A DNA stretch of 64,000 bases from Roseomonas sp. (GTDB taxonomy: Bacteria > Pseudomonadota > Alphaproteobacteria > Acetobacterales > Acetobacteraceae), in NCBI GenBank assembly GCA_020249265.1, contig JADCGA010000011.1:228401-292400 (forward strand), read 5' to 3'. Positions 8,536 through 18,016 of the stretch are shown one piece after another. Positions within the stretch are counted from its first letter, which is position 1; each line of letters begins with the position of its first letter. A program made the position numbers and the translations under genes. Under the pieces are notes generated by a model. The model had not been told where the DNA came from, ran no database searches, and saw nothing but the letters and a program-made list of their open reading frames with translations.

Positions 8536-9647
8536 CCGATCTGTTTTCCCCCCTGACGCTGCGCGGCGTTACCTTTTCCAACCGCATCGGCGTGGCGCCC
8601 ATGTGCCAGTATTCCTGCCATGATGATGGCATTCCAACCGAATGGCATTTGGTGCATCTGGGCGCCCGCGCTTCCGGGGGCGCGGGCATGGTGATGGTGG
8701 AAGCCACCGCCGTGACGGCGGAAGGGCGGATCAGCCCTGGCGATGTCGGCATTTGGTCTGACGCGCATCTGCCGAGCCACACGCAATTGGCCCAGGCGCT
8801 CGCGGCGCTTGGCACGGTGCCGGCCATTCAATTGGCCCATGCCGGCCGCAAGGCATCGCGCAAGCAGGCCTGGCTGCCTGGCCCCGCCGAGCCTTCCTGG
8901 GAGACCCTTGGCCCTTCCGGGGATGCCTTTGGTGATTTCATCCCGCCGCGCGCCATGACGGAAGCGGATATCGCCGCCACCATCGAAGCCTTTGTCGCCG
9001 CCACCAAGCGCTCCATCAAGGCGGGTTACCGGCTGATCGAATTGCATGCCGCGCATGGCTATCTGCTGCATCAATTCCTGAGCCCGCTTTCCAATAAGCG
9101 CAATGACCGTTGGGGTGGGGATTTTGAAGGCCGCGCGCGGCTGCCACTGGAAATCGCCGCCGCCATGCGCGCCGCCATGCCATCCGATGCCGTGCTGGGT
9201 GTGCGTGTTTCCCACACGGATTGGGTCGCGGGTGGCTGGACCACGGAAGAAACCGTGGAGCTTTCGCGCCGCTTCAAGGCGATTGGCGTGGATTTCATGG
9301 ATGTGTCTTCCGGCGGCAATGATCCGCGCCAGCAAATCCCGCTTGGGCCTGGCTATCAGGTGCCGGGCGCGGCGGAGGTGAAGAAAGGTGCCGGCATCGT
9401 CACCGCCGCGGTCGGGCTGATTACGGAAGCCAAGCAGGCGCAGGCCATTCTGGATGAAGGCCATGCGGATTGGATCTATCTGGCGCGCGTGCTGCTGCGC
9501 GACCCGTATTGGCCCTTGCATGCGGCAGCGGAACTTGGCCGCACGGAAGCGGTGCCCACGCCCCCGCAATATGATCGTGGCTGGAATGCGCTCGGCAAGA
9601 CGAAAATGGCCATGCCCATCGCCAACCCAATGCCGCGCTTGGGATGA
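8532..9647 (+). CDS. Old Yellow Enzyme, YqjM-type NADH:flavin oxidoreductase
   Basis: 371 aa from GTG 8532, which overlaps the DUF2272 stop. It is an FMN-dependent TIM-barrel ene-reductase. Features of the YqjM (class II) group are visible: APMCQYSC near the flavin with the redox-tuning Cys, [30 protein letters not shown], the active-site pair in [16 protein letters not shown], and [24 protein letters not shown] near the C-terminus closes the FMN phosphate site. Such enzymes reduce activated C=C bonds; the physiological substrate is unknown. The stop overlaps the selO start by 4 bp. Confidence 0.93.
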   Translation: MTDLFSPLTLRGVTFSNRIGVAPMCQYSCHDDGIPTEWHLVHLGARASGGAGMVMVEATAVTAEGRISPGDVGIWSDAHLPSHTQLAQALAALGTVPAIQLAHAGRKASRKQAWLPGPAEPSWETLGPSGDAFGDFIPPRAMTEADIAATIEAFVAATKRSIKAGYRLIELHAAHGYLLHQFLSPLSNKRNDRWGGDFEGRARLPLEIAAAMRAAMPSDAVLGVRVSHTDWVAGGWTTEETVELSRRFKAIGVDFMDVSSGGNDPRQQIPLGPGYQVPGAAEVKKGAGIVTAAVGLITEAKQAQAILDEGHADWIYLARVLLRDPYWPLHAAAELGRTEAVPTPPQYDRGWNALGKTKMAMPIANPMPRLG

Positions 9648-11104
9648 GCACGCGCTTTTCCTTCGACAATAGCTATGCCCGCCTGCCGGAACGTTTCTAC
9701 ATCCGGCAGGCACCCATTGCTGTGGCGGCGCCTCGGCTGGTGTTTTTCAACGCGCCGCTTGCGGAAGCGCTTGGCCTTGATCCGGCGGCGCTTGCAGGCG
9801 CCGAGGGGGCTGCGATTTTCGCCGGCAATCTCGTGCCGGAGGGTGCCGAGCCCTTGGCCATGGCCTATGCCGGCCATCAATTCGGCGGCTTCAGTCCGCG
9901 CTTGGGAGATGGCCGCGCGCTACTACTAGGCGAGGTGATTGGCCGTGATGGGCAACGCCGCGATATCCATCTGAAAGGTAGCGGGCGCACGTTGTTTTCG
10001 CGCGGTGGCGATGGCCGCGCCGTGCTGGGGCCGATGCTGCGCGAAGCCATCATCAGCGAAGCCATGGCAGCGCTTGGCGTGCCGACGACGCGCGCGCTGG
10101 CGGTGGCGATGACGGGTGAGGCGGTGCTGCGCGAAAAATTGCAACCGGGCGCCGTGCTGACGCGCGTGGCGGCCAGCCATATTCGTGTCGGCAGCTTTCA
10201 ATATTTCGCCGCGCAGGAAGATCAGGAAGCGCTGAAGCTGCTCGCGGATTTCGCCATTGCACGGCATGATCCGGCGGCGGCTGAGGCAGAAAACCCCTAT
10301 GTTGCGCTGCTGTCAGGCGTGATTGCGCGCCAGGCAAAGCTGATCGCGCAATGGCTCCATATCGGCTTCATCCATGGCGTGATGAATACCGACAATATGG
10401 CGATCAGCGGTGAGACGATTGATTACGGCCCCTGCGCCTTCATGGATGCCTATGATCCCGCGACGGTATTGAGTTCGATTGATCATGGCGGGCGCTATGC
10501 CTATGCCAATCAGCCGCGCATGGCGCAGTGGAATCTGGCGCGCCTGGCCGAAGCACTTTTGCCGCTTTTGGCAGAACAGGAAGAAGCCGCGCTGGAGATG
10601 GCGCAAACCGCGCTTGGCGCCTTCGCCCCCGCCTTTGAAGCCGCCTATTTCGACGGCTTTGCGCGCAAGATCGGCATTGCGCAGCGCATGCCGGAAGATA
10701 CCGCGCTGATCGAGGATTTGCTCCGCCGCATGGCGGAACAGGGCGCTGATTTCACCCTGACGTTCCGCGCCTTGGCGGATGCGGCTTCGGGCGATGCGGC
10801 GCCAGCCCGCGCGCAATTCTCCGACCAGGCCGCGTTTGATTCCTGGGCGGAGGGTTGGCGCGCAAGGTTGGCAGAAGAAGCTGACCCAGCGCGCCTGATG
10901 CGCGCCAGCAACCCGGCCTTCATCCCGCGCAATCATTTGGTGGAGGCTGCCATCCGCGCCGCCGAGGACCGCGATGATTTCCGCCCCTTCGAAGCGCTGA
11001 TGGCAGTCCTGGCGCGGCCCTTTGAAGATCAGCCAGAACACGCAGCATTCGCCAGCCCGCCCAAGCCCGAAGAACGCGTGCTCGCCACCTTCTGCGGGAC
11101 CTGA
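9644..11104 (+). CDS. selO: Protein adenylyltransferase SelO (YdiU family pseudokinase)
   Basis: 486 aa. SelO transfers AMP from ATP to Ser/Thr/Tyr of target proteins and is tied to redox stress. Visible features are [16 protein letters not shown] at the N-terminus, [16 protein letters not shown], the glycine-rich [16 protein letters not shown] (residues 111-126), metal-site [13 protein letters not shown] (Asn248, Asp250) and [13 protein letters not shown]. The C-terminus ends TFCGT; eukaryotic SelO has selenocysteine at the equivalent place and bacterial forms use this Cys in a disulfide switch. It overlaps the OYE gene by ATGA, linking it to another redox enzyme. Confidence 0.95.
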   Translation: MSTRFSFDNSYARLPERFYIRQAPIAVAAPRLVFFNAPLAEALGLDPAALAGAEGAAIFAGNLVPEGAEPLAMAYAGHQFGGFSPRLGDGRALLLGEVIGRDGQRRDIHLKGSGRTLFSRGGDGRAVLGPMLREAIISEAMAALGVPTTRALAVAMTGEAVLREKLQPGAVLTRVAASHIRVGSFQYFAAQEDQEALKLLADFAIARHDPAAAEAENPYVALLSGVIARQAKLIAQWLHIGFIHGVMNTDNMAISGETIDYGPCAFMDAYDPATVLSSIDHGGRYAYANQPRMAQWNLARLAEALLPLLAEQEEAALEMAQTALGAFAPAFEAAYFDGFARKIGIAQRMPEDTALIEDLLRRMAEQGADFTLTFRALADAASGDAAPARAQFSDQAAFDSWAEGWRARLAEEADPARLMRASNPAFIPRNHLVEAAIRAAEDRDDFRPFEALMAVLARPFEDQPEHAAFASPPKPEERVLATFCGT

Positions 11105-11185
11105 GATCACGCCCCACCTGTTGCCTTTCGGGGGAAAAAGGACCACATAGGTCCGGAAACCGCCTCCTACCCAAAGGGCCAAGCC

Positions 11186-11752
11186 ATGTTCATCGAAACC
11201 GAAGCCACCCCGAACCCCGCCACGCTGAAATTCCTGCCAGGCCGGGAAGTGCTGGGTGATCGCGGCACGGCGGATTTCACCAGCGTCGAGGAAGCCTCGG
11301 GCCGCTCCCCCCTTGCTGAGCGGCTTTTCGGCCTTGGCGATGTCGCGCGGGTCTTTTTTGGCTCGGATTTCGTGACCGTGACCAAGATGCTGGATGCCGA
11401 TTGGCAGATGCTGCGCCCGCAGGTGCTGGGCGCCATCATGGAACATTATCTGGCCGGCATGCCCATTCTGGAAGGCGCCGCGGCCGAAGAACATGCCGAG
11501 GATTTTGAGGCAGCCGATCAGGAAATCGTCGCCCAAATCAAGGAATTGCTGGATACCCGCGTGCGCCCGGCGGTGGCGAGTGATGGTGGCGATATCGTGT
11601 TTCGTGGCTTCCGGGATGGCATTGTGCGGCTGCGCATGCAGGGTGCCTGTTCCGGCTGCCCATCGTCCCGCGCCACCTTGAAGCATGGCGTGGAAAACAT
11701 GCTGCGTCATTACGTGCCGGAAGTGGTGGCGGTGGAGCAGGTGGAAGCCTGA
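11186..11752 (+). CDS. NifU-like Fe-S scaffold/carrier protein (Nfu type)
   Basis: 188 aa with the two Nfu domains: the N-terminal domain (MFIETEATPNPATLKFLPGR ... VTVTKMLDADW, residues 1-90) and a C-terminal NifU domain (about 112-188) with the cluster-binding CSGC in MQGACSGCPSSRATLKHGVE. Nfu carries [4Fe-4S] clusters from the assembly machinery to target apoproteins such as lipoate synthase. The upstream 81 bp between it and selO contains no gene; it probably has its own promoter. A separate nitroreductase gene follows 41 bp later. Confidence 0.94.
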   Translation: MFIETEATPNPATLKFLPGREVLGDRGTADFTSVEEASGRSPLAERLFGLGDVARVFFGSDFVTVTKMLDADWQMLRPQVLGAIMEHYLAGMPILEGAAAEEHAEDFEAADQEIVAQIKELLDTRVRPAVASDGGDIVFRGFRDGIVRLRMQGACSGCPSSRATLKHGVENMLRHYVPEVVAVEQVEA

Positions 11753-11793
11753 CGCTATAGCCTTTTTTCCTGCCGCCTTTACGGAGCCAAATC

Positions 11794-12393
11794 ATGTCCG
11801 AAACTGCCTCGCCCCTTGATGACCTTGCGCTAGACCAGCTTTTTCGTGCCGCCCGCACCCAGAACAAGTGGCAGGACCGGCCCGTGCCGGATGCCAAGCT
11901 GCATGAGCTTTATGATCTGCTGAAATGGGGCCCGACTTCGGCCAATTCTTCCCCCGCGCGCTTTGTCTTTGTGCGCACGGCGGAAGGCAAGGCGAAGCTG
12001 AAGGAAGCGCTTTCGGCGGGCAATACCGAGAAAACCATGACCGCGCCGGTCACGGCGATTGTTTGCTACGACAGCTATTTCTACGACAAGCTTGGCCAGC
12101 TTTTCCCGCATGCGGATGCCAAGCCCTGGTTCACCTCCAGCCCTGAATTCGCGGAAAAGACCGCGTTTCGCAATGGCTCGCTTCAGGGCGCTTATCTGAT
12201 GCTGGCGGCGCGCGCCATCGGGCTTGATGTCGGCGCCATGAGCGGCTTTGACAATGCCAAGGTGGATGAGCTGTTCCTGTTCGGCACCGGCTGGAAGTCC
12301 AATTTCCTGGTCAATCTGGGCTATGGTGACCCCGCTGGCCTGTTCCCGCGCAGCCCTCGGCTTTCCTTTGATGAGGCGGCGCGGCTGGAATAG
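11794..12393 (+). CDS. RutE-like nitroreductase (malonic semialdehyde reductase family)
   Basis: 199 aa FMN-dependent nitroreductase-fold enzyme. The RutE/HadB-like pattern is seen in [37 protein letters not shown], the [19 protein letters not shown] helix and [18 protein letters not shown] at the end. RutE reduces malonic semialdehyde to 3-hydroxypropionate in uracil breakdown. No other rut genes are nearby, so a general detoxifying reductase is equally possible and I leave the symbol blank. ACGGAG precedes the ATG. Confidence 0.87.
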   Translation: MSETASPLDDLALDQLFRAARTQNKWQDRPVPDAKLHELYDLLKWGPTSANSSPARFVFVRTAEGKAKLKEALSAGNTEKTMTAPVTAIVCYDSYFYDKLGQLFPHADAKPWFTSSPEFAEKTAFRNGSLQGAYLMLAARAIGLDVGAMSGFDNAKVDELFLFGTGWKSNFLVNLGYGDPAGLFPRSPRLSFDEAARLE

Positions 12394-12472
12394 GCGCGCT
12401 GCGCCCGTCGGGTTTGACCCCGGCGGGTTCTGGACTAAACAGGCAGCGAAACCAGCAATTTGAGAGACTGCC

Positions 12473-13690
12473 TTGAACAAGCCGCTGCCCAATTCCTTCC
12501 GCCAGGGGCCTGATGCCCGTGGCCGCTTCGGCCCTTATGGCGGGCGTTTCGTCGCCGAAACCCTGATGCCGCTAATCCTCGAGGTTGAAAAAGCCTATGA
12601 GGAAGCGAAGCGCGACCCTGCCTTCATGAATGAATGGCGCCGGCTGCTGACCCATTATGTGGGCCGGCCCAGCCCGCTTTGGTTGGCCGAACGCCTGACG
12701 CAAAAGCTCGGTGGTGCGAAAATCTATTTCAAGCGTGATGAGCTGAACCATACCGGCGCGCATAAGATCAATGCGGTGCTGGGGCAGATTATGCTGGCCA
12801 AGCGCATGGGCAAAACGCGCATTATTGCGGAAACCGGCGCCGGCCAGCATGGCGTTGCCACCGCGACTGCCTGTGCGCTGTTCGACCTGCCCTGCACCGT
12901 GTTCATGGGTGCCACCGATGTGGAACGCCAGCAGCCGAACGTGTTCCGCATGAAGCTGTTGGGGGCAGAGGTTGTGCCCGTGACCTCCGGCGCTGCGACG
13001 CTGAAGGATGCGATGAATGAAGGGCTGCGTGATTGGGTCGCCAATGTGCGCGATACCTATTACTGCATCGGCACGGTTGCCGGCCCGCATCCCTTCCCCA
13101 TGATGGTGCGCGATTTCCAATCCGTGATTGGCACGGAAGCGCGCGAGCAAATGATGGCCGCCGAAGGGCGCCTGCCGGATTTGTTGGTGGCGGCGATTGG
13201 CGGTGGTTCCAATGCCATGGGGCTGTTCTACCCCTTCCTGGATGACGCCAGCGTTGCGATGCATGGCGTGGAGGCCGCCGGCAAGGGCGTGGATACGGAA
13301 GAACACGCGGCGTCACTCACCAAGGGCCGCCCCGGCGTTTTGCATGGCAATCGCACCTATCTGTTGCAGGATGAATTCGGCCAGATTCTGGAAGCGCATT
13401 CGATCAGCGCTGGCCTGGATTATCCCGGTGTTGGCCCCGAACATGCCTGGCTGCATGACATAAAGCGCGTGGAATACATGAGTGCGACGGATGATGAGGC
13501 GCTTGCCGCCTTCCAGTTATGCTCCAAAATGGAAGGCATCATCCCTGCTTTGGAACCGGCGCATGCGCTGGCGCATGTCATCAAGATCGCGCCCAGCATG
13601 CCAAAGGATAAGCTGATCATTATGAATATGTGCGGGCGTGGCGATAAGGATATCTTCACCGTGGCGCGCGCCCTTGGCGTATCGATGTGA
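12473..13690 (+). CDS. trpB: Tryptophan synthase beta subunit
   Basis: 405 aa from a TTG at 12473 (no suitable ATG nearby; GAGAG lies about 8 nt upstream). It condenses indole and serine to tryptophan with PLP; the Schiff-base Lys is residue 98 in [27 protein letters not shown] near the start, the indole tunnel region, the phosphate-binding GGGSNAMG, and [14 protein letters not shown] at the end match TrpB throughout, so it is full length. It overlaps trpA by GTGA, matching the alpha2-beta2 complex of the products. trpF, normally upstream in alphaproteobacteria, is not in the window. Confidence 0.97.
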   Translation: MNKPLPNSFRQGPDARGRFGPYGGRFVAETLMPLILEVEKAYEEAKRDPAFMNEWRRLLTHYVGRPSPLWLAERLTQKLGGAKIYFKRDELNHTGAHKINAVLGQIMLAKRMGKTRIIAETGAGQHGVATATACALFDLPCTVFMGATDVERQQPNVFRMKLLGAEVVPVTSGAATLKDAMNEGLRDWVANVRDTYYCIGTVAGPHPFPMMVRDFQSVIGTEAREQMMAAEGRLPDLLVAAIGGGSNAMGLFYPFLDDASVAMHGVEAAGKGVDTEEHAASLTKGRPGVLHGNRTYLLQDEFGQILEAHSISAGLDYPGVGPEHAWLHDIKRVEYMSATDDEALAAFQLCSKMEGIIPALEPAHALAHVIKIAPSMPKDKLIIMNMCGRGDKDIFTVARALGVSM

Positions 13691-14532
13691 GTGTCATGAC
13701 CCAAACCTCCCGCATCGCCGCGCGCTTCGCGGCCCTGCGCGCCGAAGGGCGCGGCGCCTTGATCCCATTTCTGGACGCTTTCGATCCTGACCGTGCCACT
13801 TCCATGGAGATCCTGCGTGGCTTTCCAGGCGCCGGCGCGGATTTGATTGAAATCGGCTGCCCCTTCACGGACCCCATGGCCGATGGCCCAACCGTGCAGC
13901 GCGCCGGTCAGCGCGGGCTGAAGGCGGGCGCGACGCTTGCCGGCACGCTGCAAATGGTGCGCGACTTTCGTGCCGGAGATGCTGCAACGCCGATCATTCT
14001 GATGGGCTATTACAATCCCATCCTGTCCTATGGCGCCAATTTCTGCGCCGATGCGGCAGCAGCGGGCGTGGATGGGCTGATCATTGTGGACGTGCCGCCG
14101 GAAGAAGCGGATGAGATTGAACCCCAGGCGCGCGCTGCCGGGCTTGATATGATCCGCCTGATTGCGCCGACCACAGATGATGCGCGCATGATCAAGGTTT
14201 TGGCCGCGACATCCGGCTTCATCTATTATGTTGCCATCACCGGCATCACCGGCACACGCAGCGCGACTGGCGCCGAATTGGCCGAGGCTATTCCGCGCAT
14301 CCGCAAACACACCAAGCTGCCAATCGCGATTGGCTTTGGCGTGCGCACACCTGAACAAGCGGCTGAGGCCGCGCGGATTGCCGATGGTGCGGTGGTGGCG
14401 TCCGCACTCATTGATGTGCTGGCCGCCGATCTGGACGCAGAAGGCCGCGCCAAACCAGGCACGGCGCAGAAGGTGCTGGATCAGGTTGCGGCGCTGGCAT
14501 CAGCGGTGCGGAGCGTGAAGAAGGGCGCGTGA
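13687..14532 (+). CDS. trpA: Tryptophan synthase alpha subunit
   Basis: 281 aa, start GTG overlapping the trpB stop. It cleaves indole-3-glycerol phosphate to indole, which is channelled into TrpB. The two catalytic acids are in place: Glu55 (LIEIGCPF) and Asp66 ([13 protein letters not shown]), followed by the beta-barrel segments [34 protein letters not shown] and [10 protein letters not shown]. Length is normal. A second start, ATG three codons in, is possible. A 31-bp gap separates it from the CoA transferase. Confidence 0.96.
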   Translation: MSVMTQTSRIAARFAALRAEGRGALIPFLDAFDPDRATSMEILRGFPGAGADLIEIGCPFTDPMADGPTVQRAGQRGLKAGATLAGTLQMVRDFRAGDAATPIILMGYYNPILSYGANFCADAAAAGVDGLIIVDVPPEEADEIEPQARAAGLDMIRLIAPTTDDARMIKVLAATSGFIYYVAITGITGTRSATGAELAEAIPRIRKHTKLPIAIGFGVRTPEQAAEAARIADGAVVASALIDVLAADLDAEGRAKPGTAQKVLDQVAALASAVRSVKKGA

Positions 14533-14563
14533 AGGCGCTGGATAAGTTGCTGAGAGGATAAGC

Positions 14564-15772
14564 GTGATGACTACCCCTATTGGTCCGCTGACCGGACTTC
14601 GTGTGCTTGACCTGACGCGCGTTCTGGCCGGCCCCACCTGCACGCAGATGCTGGGCGATTTGGGCGCCGAAGTGATCAAGATTGAGCGCCCGGAAGCGGG
14701 TGATGATACGCGCGGCTTCGCGCCGCCCTTCGTGCCGAATACGAAGGAAAGCGCCTATTTCGTCGGCGTCAATCGCAACAAGAAATCCGTGACACTGGAT
14801 ATCGCGAAGCCCGAGGGCCAGGCGATTATCCATAAGCTGCTGGAACATTGCGATATTCTGGTTGAGAACTTCAAGGTTGGCGCCTTGGCGAAATACGGCC
14901 TCGGCTATGAGCAATTGGCCAAGACCCATCCGCGGCTGATCTATTGTTCCATCACTGGCTTTGGGCAGACCGGGCCTTACGCGCCGCGCCCTGGTTATGA
15001 TGCGCTGATCCAGGCCATGGGTGGTGTCATGTCGCTGACCGGTGAACCCAATGGCTCACCGCAAAAGGTTGGCGTGCCGGTCGCTGATCTTTTCGCGGGG
15101 CTTTATGGCTGCATTGGCATTCTGGCGGCGGTGAACCACCGCAACAGCACGGACCAAGGCCAGCAGATTGATATCGGGATGCTGGACACGCATGTGGCGT
15201 GGCTCGCCAATCAGGGCATGAATTATCTGGCGACGGGCGAAAACCCGCCGCGCCTTGGCAATCAGCACCCGAATATCGCGCCCTATCAGGAATTCCCGAC
15301 CAAGGATGGCTATATCATCCTGGCGGTTGGCAATGACCCGACTTTTGAGCGCTTCTGCAAGGCTTTCGGCCAGGAAGCGCTGCTGGCCGATCCGCGCTTC
15401 GCCACCAACCCGATCCGTGTGCAAAACCGCCAACTGGTGACGGATACACTCACACCCGTGATGAAATCCAAAACCACGGCGGAATGGATTGATGCGCTGG
15501 AAGCGCTCAAGATCGGGTGTGGCCCCATCAATACGCTGGAACAGGTTTTCGCCGATCCGCATGTGCAGGCGCGCGAAATGGTCGTGGAAATGGCCCATGG
15601 CAGTGGGGAGACGGTGAAGGTCATCGCAAACCCGGTGAAGCTTTCCGCGACTCCGCCAAGCTATCGCAGTGCGCCGCCCGTGCTTGGCGAACACACCAAT
15701 GCCGTGCTGAGCGATGTGCTGAAAATGAGTGCGGCGGAAATTGCCGCACTCAAGGACAAAGGCATTTTGTGA
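14564..15772 (+). CDS. Family III CoA transferase (CaiB/BaiF)
   Basis: 402 aa (start GTG 14564 or the adjacent ATG 14567; GAGAGGA lies upstream). Family III features: LRVLDLTRVLAGPTCTQMLGDLGAEV at the N-terminus seen in parts, the catalytic Asp about 146 in PRPGYDALIQAMGG, and the C-terminal YRSAPPVLGEHT. The enzymes move CoA between carboxylates (formyl, oxalyl, carnitine, succinyl etc.); the substrate cannot be read from sequence. It overlaps the following hydrolase by 1 nt (TGATG), suggesting joint use of an acyl-CoA intermediate. Confidence 0.92.
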   Translation: MMTTPIGPLTGLRVLDLTRVLAGPTCTQMLGDLGAEVIKIERPEAGDDTRGFAPPFVPNTKESAYFVGVNRNKKSVTLDIAKPEGQAIIHKLLEHCDILVENFKVGALAKYGLGYEQLAKTHPRLIYCSITGFGQTGPYAPRPGYDALIQAMGGVMSLTGEPNGSPQKVGVPVADLFAGLYGCIGILAAVNHRNSTDQGQQIDIGMLDTHVAWLANQGMNYLATGENPPRLGNQHPNIAPYQEFPTKDGYIILAVGNDPTFERFCKAFGQEALLADPRFATNPIRVQNRQLVTDTLTPVMKSKTTAEWIDALEALKIGCGPINTLEQVFADPHVQAREMVVEMAHGSGETVKVIANPVKLSATPPSYRSAPPVLGEHTNAVLSDVLKMSAAEIAALKDKGIL

Positions 15773-16632
15773 TGGCGCTGCCCGCGGGTGCCCGTGCCGG
15801 CGCTTTGCGCTGGCTTTCGCCTGCGGGTTTCTTCACGCTGCGCTGGTTGGAATGGGGACCGCTTGATGGCGCGCCCGTGATTTGCGTGCATGGGCTGACG
15901 CGGAGTGGGCGGGATTTTGATGCTCTCGCCGCCGCACTTGCCGCTGCCGGTCGGCGCGTTTTCTGCCCGGATTTGCCAGGGCGCGGTGCATCCGATTGGT
16001 TGCCCAACCCTGCGCTCTATCAGCCACCGATCTATTCCCAGGCTTTGGCGCATCTTTTGGCGCGCATGGATGGGCCGGTGGATTGGGTCGGTACATCTTT
16101 GGGCGGCATTTGCGGCATGGGCATTGCCGCCACACCCGGTAATGTGATCCGGCGCATGGTGCTGAATGATGTTGGCGCCATCATCCCCGCCGCAGCGCTA
16201 GCCCGCATTCGCGATTACATCAATCAGCCCGCGCAAGCCTTTCGCGATATCGCTGCGCTGGAGGCGCATTTGCGCAACGTGCATGCGCCCTTTGGTCCGC
16301 TGACAGATGCCGAATGGCGGCATTTGGCGGAAACCTCTGCCCGGCGCGATGCAGAAGGCGCGCTGCAATTGCATTACGATCCTGCGATCACGCATGCTTT
16401 CAGCGCGGGCGAGATTGCGGATATTGATCTTACGCCCTTCTGGACGACCATTGTCATTCCGGTGCTGATTCTGCGCGGTGTCACCAGCGATATCTTGCCC
16501 GTGGAAGTCGCAGCGGAAATGGCGCGCAAGCCAAACGCGCGGCTGCTTGAAATTGCCGATGCCGGCCATGCGCCGGCACTGATGGCTGCGGACCAAATCA
16601 GCGCCATTCAGGATTTCCTGAACGCATCATGA
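15772..16632 (+). CDS. Alpha/beta-fold hydrolase
   Basis: 286 aa, start ATG 15772 sharing one base with the CoA transferase stop. The chain shows the alpha/beta hydrolase order: oxyanion region CVHGLTRSGRDFDALA, nucleophile elbow WVGTSLGGICG (Ser in GTSLGG), an acid near ILRGVTSDILP and the catalytic His in ADAGHAPALM. Likely an esterase or thioesterase, given its coupling to a CoA transferase; that role is inference. It overlaps the following TPR gene by ATGA. Confidence 0.88.
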   Translation: MALPAGARAGALRWLSPAGFFTLRWLEWGPLDGAPVICVHGLTRSGRDFDALAAALAAAGRRVFCPDLPGRGASDWLPNPALYQPPIYSQALAHLLARMDGPVDWVGTSLGGICGMGIAATPGNVIRRMVLNDVGAIIPAAALARIRDYINQPAQAFRDIAALEAHLRNVHAPFGPLTDAEWRHLAETSARRDAEGALQLHYDPAITHAFSAGEIADIDLTPFWTTIVIPVLILRGVTSDILPVEVAAEMARKPNARLLEIADAGHAPALMAADQISAIQDFLNAS

Positions 16633-17957
16633 GCGACGAAACCCCAGCATCGCCGCGCAAGGAAGGGATGTTGGGCTTTATCGTTGCGCTATGGGATGGG
16701 CTTTACAGCTTTGTTTTTCGCGTTGTGCCGCTGTTATTGGCGGCAGCCTTTGTCCTGCTGTTGCTGCGCGAAATGCGGCGAGAGGATATTGAAATCGCGC
16801 CCATCCAAGTACCCACCAGGCTTGCCGAGGCCGGGCTTTCGCCGGATGTGGTGGCGCTACGCCTGCTTGATCAGGTCATCCTTGTCCAGAATACCGTCAC
16901 CGCTGAAAGGCTAGGCCAGCAGCGCCTGGAACTGGCCGGCGATCAACCGGATTTCAACGTGCCCATCGCCGGGCTTTCGTTGCGCGCCTTGGCAACCCTG
17001 CTGCGCAGTGTTTTCGGCACACCCAGCAAGCGCATCACGGGCGAGATTGTGCTGGAAAGGGACCAGCTCAAGCTCCGCCTGCGTTTGGCCGGGCATGGGC
17101 TGATTGCCGATATTGATGGCGTGCCAAGCGATGCGGTGGATCGGCTTCTGGCGCTGGCGGCGCCTGAAATCTGGCGCGTCATTCAGCCAAGGCTTTACGC
17201 TTGGCATGTCGCGCAAACGGAACCGGATCAGGCGGTCGTGCGTGACAAGCTGCGCGCGCTGATGCGCGGTGCAGGCGGAGATGTCGCAGCAGAAAACACC
17301 GCGCGCGGGCTGCTGGGGCGCAGCTATTTGCGTGAAGGTCGCGCGCGAGACGCTTTTGAAGTGGCCGAAATCGTGATCCAGAACAACCCCGCGTTAGGCG
17401 CTGCCTGGTATCTGCGCGGTGTCGCGCAATTCCGTCTGGGCCGGATCGAAGCCGCGCTTGAAGATTATCGCCGTGCGCAACAACTCGACCCGCGCGGTGT
17501 CTGGGTGCATGTGGCAGTCGCGGAAGCCTATGCGCAATCCGGGCGCTTGGAAGAAGCGCTCATGGAAATCCGCAAGGCGCTGGCCGAACAGCCGCGTGAC
17601 CCTTGGGCCTTGCAGCATGAAGGCAGTATTCTTCTGGCGATGAACCGCGTGCGGGAAGCCATGCTCGCCACACGGCGCGGCCTGGATCAGGACCCGAATA
17701 GCGCTGATCTGCGCCTTTTGCTTGGGCGTGTGCTGCTACGCCTAGGCAATCAGGCGGAAGCGGCGACTGCTTTCGAAACCGCGGCGCGGCTGGCGCCCGC
17801 CATGGCGGAACCGGCGCTTGATCTGGCAGAGCTTTCGCTCAACATGGGCAAGCGGGATGAAGCGCGCGCGGTCCTGACCAGATTACTGGCGCGCGAGGAT
17901 TTGGCGGAAGCACCGCGCGCAAAAGCAGCTGCGCTATTGGCCAGTCTTGGTGAATAA
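16629..17957 (+). CDS. Membrane-anchored tetratricopeptide-repeat protein
   Basis: 442 aa. One transmembrane helix (about residues 25-46, RVVPLLLAAAFVLLLL) places the long C-terminal part on one side of the inner membrane. From about residue 220 there are five to six TPR helices pairs, for example AAWYLRGVAQFRLGRIEAAL, WVHVAVAEAYAQSGRLEEAL and LRLLLGRVLLRLGNQAEAA. TPR domains hold protein partners; no enzymatic motif is present. It closes the overlapping run that begins with the CoA transferase. Confidence 0.82.
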   Translation: MSDETPASPRKEGMLGFIVALWDGLYSFVFRVVPLLLAAAFVLLLLREMRREDIEIAPIQVPTRLAEAGLSPDVVALRLLDQVILVQNTVTAERLGQQRLELAGDQPDFNVPIAGLSLRALATLLRSVFGTPSKRITGEIVLERDQLKLRLRLAGHGLIADIDGVPSDAVDRLLALAAPEIWRVIQPRLYAWHVAQTEPDQAVVRDKLRALMRGAGGDVAAENTARGLLGRSYLREGRARDAFEVAEIVIQNNPALGAAWYLRGVAQFRLGRIEAALEDYRRAQQLDPRGVWVHVAVAEAYAQSGRLEEALMEIRKALAEQPRDPWALQHEGSILLAMNRVREAMLATRRGLDQDPNSADLRLLLGRVLLRLGNQAEAATAFETAARLAPAMAEPALDLAELSLNMGKRDEARAVLTRLLAREDLAEAPRAKAAALLASLGE

Positions 17958-18016
17958 CTTGGCGCCGCCAATCGGGCCTGCTTCACTGCTTGCATGATTT
18001 GGTCGAGGTATGCCGA

